This document shows positions 61,377 through 64,000 of a stretch of DNA of 64,000 bases, piece by piece; within the stretch, counting starts at the first letter, position 1, and the number at the start of each line of letters is the position of its first letter. The notes beneath the pieces were generated by a model that was not told the origin of the DNA, ran no database searches, and saw nothing but the letters and a program-made list of their open reading frames with translations. Source of the DNA: an uncultured Carboxylicivirga sp. (lineage in GTDB: Bacteria > Bacteroidota > Bacteroidia > Bacteroidales > Marinilabiliaceae); NCBI RefSeq assembly GCF_963668385.1, contig NZ_OY764327.1, forward strand, positions 1,922,001 to 1,986,000, in the 5' to 3' direction. A program made the translations under genes and the position numbers.

Positions 61377-64000
61377 TTACTTATTTTGTATGGTAAAGCT
61401 AAATCGAGATCCTTTTCCAACTTCAGATTCAACGCTCATTTCGCCTCCAATATTTTCTACTATTTGTTTGCTAATTGCAAGCCCAAGCCCGGTACCACCG
61501 TATAATTGGCTTCCTTCGTTAATGCCTTTATTAAAGCGTTTGAAAATAGAATTAAAGTTTTTAGGATCAATACCAATTCCGGTATCCTGAACAAAAAACT
61601 CAATTACTGTGTCATAAATATGATAACCAAATTGGATTTTTCCTGCTGAAGTATATTTTAAGGCATTACTTAGCAGGTTCGTTAAGACCTGCTTTAATCG
61701 ATATGGATCGCTGTTGAGTATAAATTCTTTTGAAATATCATTGATTAGCTCCAGTTCGATATCGTTTTTATGCAGACGAGTAGATTCTTGACGAAAATTG
61801 CTTAGTAAAACAAGCATCATCGCATTAACTTCAAAGTCTTTATAAATTAAATTTAGTTGACCTGATTCTATTTTAGATAAGTCAATAATGTCGTCAATTA
61901 AGTGTAATAGGCTTTCGCCATTGGTGTGAATCTGATCAACAAAGGTTTCTTTTTCTTCCTCAGTAAAATCTGCCTGACGAAGCAAGGTTGAAAAGCCAAT
62001 TATTGCATTCATTGGAGTTCTGATTTCGTGACTCATATTGGCAAGGAAAGCAGTTTTTAATTTATCTGATTCTTCAGCTTTATCTTTTGCCACTTCTAGT
62101 TCTTTTGTTCTGAGCGAAACTAATTCTTCAAGATGGTTTCGATGATCTTCTAATACCTCATTTTGAGTAAGAATTTCTTCGTTCTTTTGTTCAAGAAGTT
62201 CCTTTTGAGTAAGAATTTCTTCTTTTTGCTCTTCCAGTTTTTTATTGGCATTGTGGAGAGATGCTGTTTTTTCTTTTACTAATATTTTAAGCCTCTCTTC
62301 TTTATTTTTAAGCATCTTAATTCGGGCAAAATAGAATATCAGTATGCTGAATACAATAAATATAACAGTCAATCCTTTAAACCACCAGGTGTGGTAGAAT
62401 GGAGGATGAACAATGATTTTTATTTGCGTGCCTTTTTCATTCCAGATACCATCGTTATTCGATGCTTTTACTTTTAGCGTATATTGGCCAGCAGGTAAAT
62501 TTGTATAGGTAATATATCGTCTGTTGCCCGATAAATTCCATTTATTTTCAAAACCATCAAGAATATAGGCATATTGATTTTTATTGCTTTGAACATAGTT
62601 TAGTGCCGAAAATTCAAATGATACGACATAATCAGTACTGGTAAGATTAATTTGATTGCAGTATTCAATTGATTTATTGATTTCTTGAGACTTGTTAGAA
62701 AGAGGATTAAAAGTAACTTCTTTATTGTGTATAAAGAGTTTTGTTACTTTTACTGGAGGTGGAAGAATATTATATTTTAGTTCGGTTGGATTAATAATGT
62801 TAAAACCATTAGTGCCTCCAAAATATAAATTTCCCGATGGGTCAATATATTTCACTCCTTGTGTAAAATCATTACTTTGAAGTCCATCATCCTTAGTAAA
62901 TCTGGTAATTTTTTGGGTAATCGGATTAAATTTTAATATTCCGCTAGTACTACCTATCCATAAATTTCCAAGGTAGTCCATCTCGATAGATACAGTCATA
63001 CTTGATAATAAGTCATCAACCTCACTCATGTGCTTATATTCATGAGAGGTAATGTTGTATTGTAGTAATCCCTTGTCGGAAGCAAGCCATAAAAAATGTC
63101 TCTGTTTGACAATATCAAGCACTCGATCGTGTTCATTGTTATCGTGTAGCTTTATTAACTCACAATCCTTTAAATTATGATTGTATTTTATTAGTCCAAT
63201 ATCAGATCCAATCCAAATAATGTCTTTATTATCTGTATAAATTGAATATGCTTTGAAAGGCTCATCTAATCCAAGACTATCTTGTATGTTTTCTATTTTT
63301 TTAGATTGATGATTTTTTTTATCAAAACAGAAAATTCCATCAAAAGTACCTATCCATAAACAGTTGTTTAAAGTGTCGTCGGTTAAGGCCAGTGCAGTAA
63401 GTGAGGTGTCGAATACAGTATAAGTTTCACTAATAGCAAACTTTTGAATGTCGAATTTAACAAGTTGATTATCATTCTCTTTTTGACATCCCCAAATAGT
63501 TTTTCCTTTAGATTTAATATCTCTTTCAAGAACATTAAAATGAGTGTTGGCACCTATATTAAGGCGCGTAATTTTCGAATTGTTTTGATTAATTATGTTT
63601 AGATTATTTTGACGACCATAACCCGAAATCCAGATTTGGTTTTTATAGTCTGTGGTAATGCTAGTTATACTTTCAAAATCAATTGAATTTTTATCGCTGC
63701 TTTTGTAGGTTTTGAATTTGCGCAAGGTCGAGTGCCAAATGTCACATCCTTTGCCATAAGTGCCAATCCACATTGATCCATTTCGATCATTAAATAAATT
63801 TAAAATAACATCCCAGCTAATTGATTCTTCATTATTGATATCGTATATATATTGACTTTTGTTTTCATTGTTTAGATTATAAATGAAAACACCATGTCCA
63901 ACAGTTCCTATCCATAAATTATCTTCATAACTGGAGATAGAACTGATTGGAATTATTTTGTTTTCTATTAATGAGTTAGCTTTAATTTTTTTTAAATTAA
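61377..64000 (-). CDS. Two-component-propeller sensor histidine kinase (partial, start beyond the window)
   Basis: The frame stays open to the window edge, so the start lies beyond 64000. Seen parts in order: beta-propeller repeats (NLWIGTVGHGVFIYN, MWIGTYGKGCDIW and others); a Y_Y_Y domain (GIWNEKGTQIKIIVHP); a membrane helix; a coiled coil with the repeat EILTQ; HisKA with MSHEIRTPMNA; and an intact ATPase (NLLSNALKYT, DTGIGIDPKNF, GGTGLGLAIS). It ends there without receiver or AraC domains, unlike classical hybrid (HTCS) regulators. It is a typical carbohydrate-sensing kinase of Bacteroidota by architecture. Spacing to the BamA gene is 94 nt. Confidence 0.9.
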   Translation of the reverse strand, partial: NLKKIKANSLIENKIIPISSISSYEDNLWIGTVGHGVFIYNLNNENKSQYIYDINNEESISWDVILNLFNDRNGSMWIGTYGKGCDIWHSTLRKFKTYKSSDKNSIDFESITSITTDYKNQIWISGYGRQNNLNIINQNNSKITRLNIGANTHFNVLERDIKSKGKTIWGCQKENDNQLVKFDIQKFAISETYTVFDTSLTALALTDDTLNNCLWIGTFDGIFCFDKKNHQSKKIENIQDSLGLDEPFKAYSIYTDNKDIIWIGSDIGLIKYNHNLKDCELIKLHDNNEHDRVLDIVKQRHFLWLASDKGLLQYNITSHEYKHMSEVDDLLSSMTVSIEMDYLGNLWIGSTSGILKFNPITQKITRFTKDDGLQSNDFTQGVKYIDPSGNLYFGGTNGFNIINPTELKYNILPPPVKVTKLFIHNKEVTFNPLSNKSQEINKSIEYCNQINLTSTDYVVSFEFSALNYVQSNKNQYAYILDGFENKWNLSGNRRYITYTNLPAGQYTLKVKASNNDGIWNEKGTQIKIIVHPPFYHTWWFKGLTVIFIVFSILIFYFARIKMLKNKEERLKILVKEKTASLHNANKKLEEQKEEILTQKELLEQKNEEILTQNEVLEDHRNHLEELVSLRTKELEVAKDKAEESDKLKTAFLANMSHEIRTPMNAIIGFSTLLRQADFTEEEKETFVDQIHTNGESLLHLIDDIIDLSKIESGQLNLIYKDFEVNAMMLVLLSNFRQESTRLHKNDIELELINDISKEFILNSDPYRLKQVLTNLLSNALKYTSAGKIQFGYHIYDTVIEFFVQDTGIGIDPKNFNSIFKRFNKGINEGSQLYGGTGLGLAISKQIVENIGGEMSVESEVGKGSRFSFTIQNK

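Noticed and set aside
1-64000. rRNA, tRNA, prophage, integrase or defence genes
   Set aside because: I looked in all gaps above about 80 nt and found no tRNA-like cloverleaf, rRNA segment, transposase, or nuclease/defence motif.

Overview
This 64 kb window looks like ordinary chromosomal DNA of a Bacteroidota bacterium with low G+C content. The evidence is a porP-gldK-gldL-gldM-gldN type IX secretion/gliding operon, a DUF4270 lipoprotein, a DUF4954 protein, a MarR-like mini winged-helix protein, an HU-CCDC81/SPOR fusion, and -7 promoter boxes of the TAnnTTTG type found only in this phylum. Marine Marinilabiliales/Bacteroidales-like relatives seem likeliest, but that is inference. I see no rRNA, tRNA, CRISPR array, prophage, transposase gene or recognisable defence system.

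Layout, 1-10.4 kb: two FdtA-like cupin ketoisomerases diverge from an FdtB-like sugar aminotransferase. They are followed by upp, folK, sppA, lpxK-punA, an SDR gene with an OsmC gene, ribE and rfbB. The rfbB product could supply the dTDP-4-keto-6-deoxyglucose that FdtA and FdtB use.

10.4-24 kb: a leftward run holds a lone glycogen-synthase N-domain protein, a DUF4270 lipoprotein, a DUF4954 beta-helix protein, nagB and glmS. It faces panC-panD and hldE(C-terminal type)-radA, and a leftward class A PBP follows.

24-34 kb: topA, then a degenerate arginase-fold protein, then the core type IX secretion operon. Mannose-1-phosphate guanylyltransferase points back toward it.

34-47 kb: an MlaE/MlaF-like lipid ABC transporter, an S41 protease lipoprotein, an orphan 243-residue protein, a REP/MITE-like element and a pair of covarying hairpins, galE, an HU-SPOR membrane protein, a hybrid kinase with a damaged ATPase domain, a secreted orphan, ettA, and a receiver-adenylate cyclase fusion.

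47-64 kb: a WbuC cupin, a 58-residue winged-helix protein, hisS, hutH, ychF, a 50-residue membrane protein, and a tight leftward operon bamA/tamA-like, tamB, TPR protein, DUF3859. Last is a propeller-type sensor kinase that runs off the right edge.

No single spectacular new system stands out. The best candidates for new biology are the noncoding structures at 38.69-38.97 kb, the tamA/tamB operon with its TPR and DUF3859 partners, three apparent pseudoenzymes (arginase fold, histidine kinase, GT5 fragment), and the HU-SPOR fusion. Functions come from motif recognition by eye; no database search was run.
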